Shown piece after piece: positions 62,601-64,000 of a stretch of DNA of 64,000 bases (positions are counted from its first letter, which is position 1; every line of letters starts with the position of its first letter). The translations under genes were made by a program, and so were the position numbers. Below the pieces are notes generated by a model. That model did not search any database and had not been told where the DNA came from. It saw only the letters and a list, made by a program, of their open reading frames with translations. This DNA comes from Aristolochia californica (taxonomy: Eukaryota > Streptophyta > Magnoliopsida > Piperales > Aristolochiaceae): positions 33,047,619-33,111,618 of the forward strand of contig JARWKL010000008.1 of assembly GCA_029961685.1 (NCBI GenBank), given 5' to 3'.

Positions 62601-64000
62601 CAACATGTTTCTGGCATGCTTATCCACCACATTTAAAACATGTTATGATCAATCAGAAATCTCTTTCTTATAAAATTTCACCAAGCTATTAGGGTCTTGG
62701 AATTTCCCGAACATGGGTAACAAACTTTGGTGTTCATTTTTGGTGTATGAAATTTTTTCTTCCCTTACATTTATTATTGTTCCCAAATTTTTTTGCATAC
62801 ATAAACTCTAAACTTTTCATTTTGTTGCATGATCTAATTTGCCTTATATTTTTTTGTTTACGAAAAAATTGGGAGGCTGAAAACTAAAGTTTGGATTATA
62901 TAAAAAATTGAACATCCAAAATGGAAATGGACAAATACTGAGAGAGATAATTCCAAAAAGTATTTGTGATTTTTTAAGGATTGTAAACTCTTTTAGTTTT
63001 TTTATATATTTTGGGTTTCGCAATAATCGAAGAGGGGGGAGGCATTTTTATCTAAGTGTTGACTCCCAAACCATAAGTCATTTTTAGCTAACATTATAGC
63101 CGTTACACATCATTAATCGATCAAAACATTCATGATGATCAACGATTGTTAGGTCCACTTTTGGTAAAATAGCCAAAAAGTGGGTTGTTAGGCTCTGGTC
63201 CACCCGTTTACTTGAGAATTCAAATTTTTCTACTCCTTGAAATTTTTGGATCATTAGGTTATTAACATCTTCAACATGTTTCTGGCATGCATATCCACCA
63301 CATTTAAAACATGTTAGGATCAGTCAGAAATCTCTTTCTTATAAAATTCCACCAAACTATTAGGGGTTGTCCTAGTGCAATTTCCCAAACAAGGTGTTCA
63401 TTTTTTATGCGTGAAAAAAATTTCTTCACTTATATTTATTTTTGTTTTCAAATTTTTTTGCAAACATAAACTCTTTACTTTTTATTTTGTTGCGTAAACT
63501 AATTTACTTTATATTTTTTTGTTTACGAAAAAATTGGGAGAGTGAAAACTCATGTTTGGATTAGAAAAAAAATTGAACTTCAAAAATGGAAATGGACAAA
63601 TTCTAAGAGAGATAATTCATAAAACTATCTGTGATTTTTTAAGGATTGCAAACTCTTATAGTTTTTTTATATATTTTGTGCTTCGCAATTATTAGAAGAG
63701 GGGGGAGGTATTTTTATCTAAGTGTTGACTCCCAAACCATAATTCATTTGTAACTAAAATTATAGTCGTTACACATCATTAATTGATCAAAACATTCACG
63801 ATGATCTATGATTGTTAGGTCCGCTTTTTGTAAAATAGGCAAAAAGTGGGTTGTTAGGCTGTGGTCCACACGTTTACTTGACAATTCAAATTTTTCTACT
63901 CCTTGAAATTTTTGGATCATTAGGTCATTAGCATCTTCAACATGTTTCTAGCATGCATATCCACCACATTTAAAACATGTTAGGAACAATTAGAAATCTC
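58500..64000. repeat. Distinct terminal satellite subfamily
   Basis: Anchors lie at 58946, 59663, 60344, 61026, 61705, 62387, 63058 and 63724. Most of these copies share TAATTTGCC (one extra T-containing step against TATTTGCC), ACAAAATTGGGAG or AAAAATTGGGAG, ACACGTTTACTTGAG (loss of the HpaI site) and GTTGTCCTAGTGG (loss of the SpeI site). These states are rare or absent in the first 50 kb. The subfamily continues to the window edge. Confidence 0.85.
59568..59660. repeat. Run of 36 G in a diverged segment
   Basis: G occupies 59593-59628 without a break, followed by TGGGATGAGGAGCTGTGAAC. It stands where other monomers have the purine run GGAAGAGGGGGGAGGC. The flanks are also altered (TTTGGATTAGCAACCAAA before, CTGTGAACATTTTTTTC after), unlike any other copy, and the anchor interval grows to 717 bp. 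It may be a true microsatellite expansion or a sequencing or assembly artefact. Confidence 0.9.

Larger units (their letters stand above)
1..64000. repeat. Tandem satellite array, ~679-bp monomer, head-to-tail
   Basis: The whole window is one satellite family. The anchor GTTGACTCCC (or a one- or two-base variant) occurs 95 times, always on the + strand, at intervals mostly of 676-683 bp; shorter intervals are explained by internal deletions and the one longer simple interval (717 bp) by a G-run. Neighbouring monomers differ by scattered substitutions and small indels, and no unique DNA or other repeat family interrupts them. A majority-rule unit built by eye is 679 bp. The window opens at phase 434 and closes at phase 277 of this unit, so the true array is longer. 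It is likely heterochromatic nuclear satellite DNA; I do not recognise it as a named family. Confidence 0.97.

Noticed and set aside
1..64000. CRISPR array or other spaced direct repeats
   Set aside because: The repeat unit is the full 679 bp with no unique spacers, and the DNA is typical eukaryotic satellite.
1..64000. LTR retrotransposon, Helitron or MITE insertions
   Set aside because: No target-site duplications, long terminal repeats, primer-binding site or foreign block was found; every stretch aligns with the monomer.
1..64000. tRNA, rRNA, snRNA or Pol III box A/B elements
   Set aside because: No cloverleaf-like or GGTTCGANNCC-type sequence was noticed at any phase; T-runs that could end Pol III transcripts are only part of the A/T-tracts.

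Overview
This window is a single, uninterrupted head-to-tail array of one A+T-rich satellite DNA (about 70% A+T by eye). The monomer is about 679 bp. I located 95 copies of one anchor (GTTGACTCCC and close variants), all on the + strand and mostly 670-683 bp apart. The array starts in mid-monomer at base 1 (phase 434 of the monomer, counting the anchor G as phase 1) and ends in mid-monomer at base 64000 (phase 277), so it runs past both edges. I found no gene, RNA gene, transposon, CRISPR array, telomeric tract or unique sequence. The many 60-140 codon open frames recur at the same monomer phase, on both strands, and are by-products of the repeat.

The source is almost certainly a nuclear eukaryotic chromosome, in constitutive heterochromatin (centromeric, pericentromeric or subtelomeric). 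A methylated genome, such as a plant with large satellite blocks, fits best, because the variable sites fall heavily on CpG positions changed to TpG or CpA. The sequence alone does not name the species.

Layout: (1) 0-7.4 kb holds mixed early variants, with a dimeric relation between the first and third monomers. (2) 7.45-14.7 kb is a tandem higher-order duplication: a five-monomer block followed by a six-monomer block that keeps one monomer the first copy lacks. (3) 14.7-21.7 kb is a mosaic of relatives of earlier monomers, with several short deletions. (4) 21.7-27.7 kb has a second higher-order repetition with a five-monomer (about 3.4 kb) period. (5) Near 28 kb the prevailing variant changes (TTGGGCTC to TTAGGCTC), and 28-58 kb is the second major domain, with several very similar neighbouring monomers and two large internal rearrangements (49.88 kb and 56.05 kb). 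(6) From about 58.5 kb to the end there is a distinct subfamily, and one monomer in it carries a run of 36 G at 59593-59628.

Each monomer carries a long dyad (AACATGTTT, 25 nt, AAACATGTT), nearly invariant EcoRI/SpeI/ClaI sites, a purine G-run prone to length change, a weak CENP-B-box-like match, and a minus-strand stretch with few stops and a Cys/His cluster that might be a relic of an ancestral coding sequence. The array history reads as unequal exchange, gene conversion and deletion at short direct repeats, acting on a 679-bp unit close to four nucleosome lengths.
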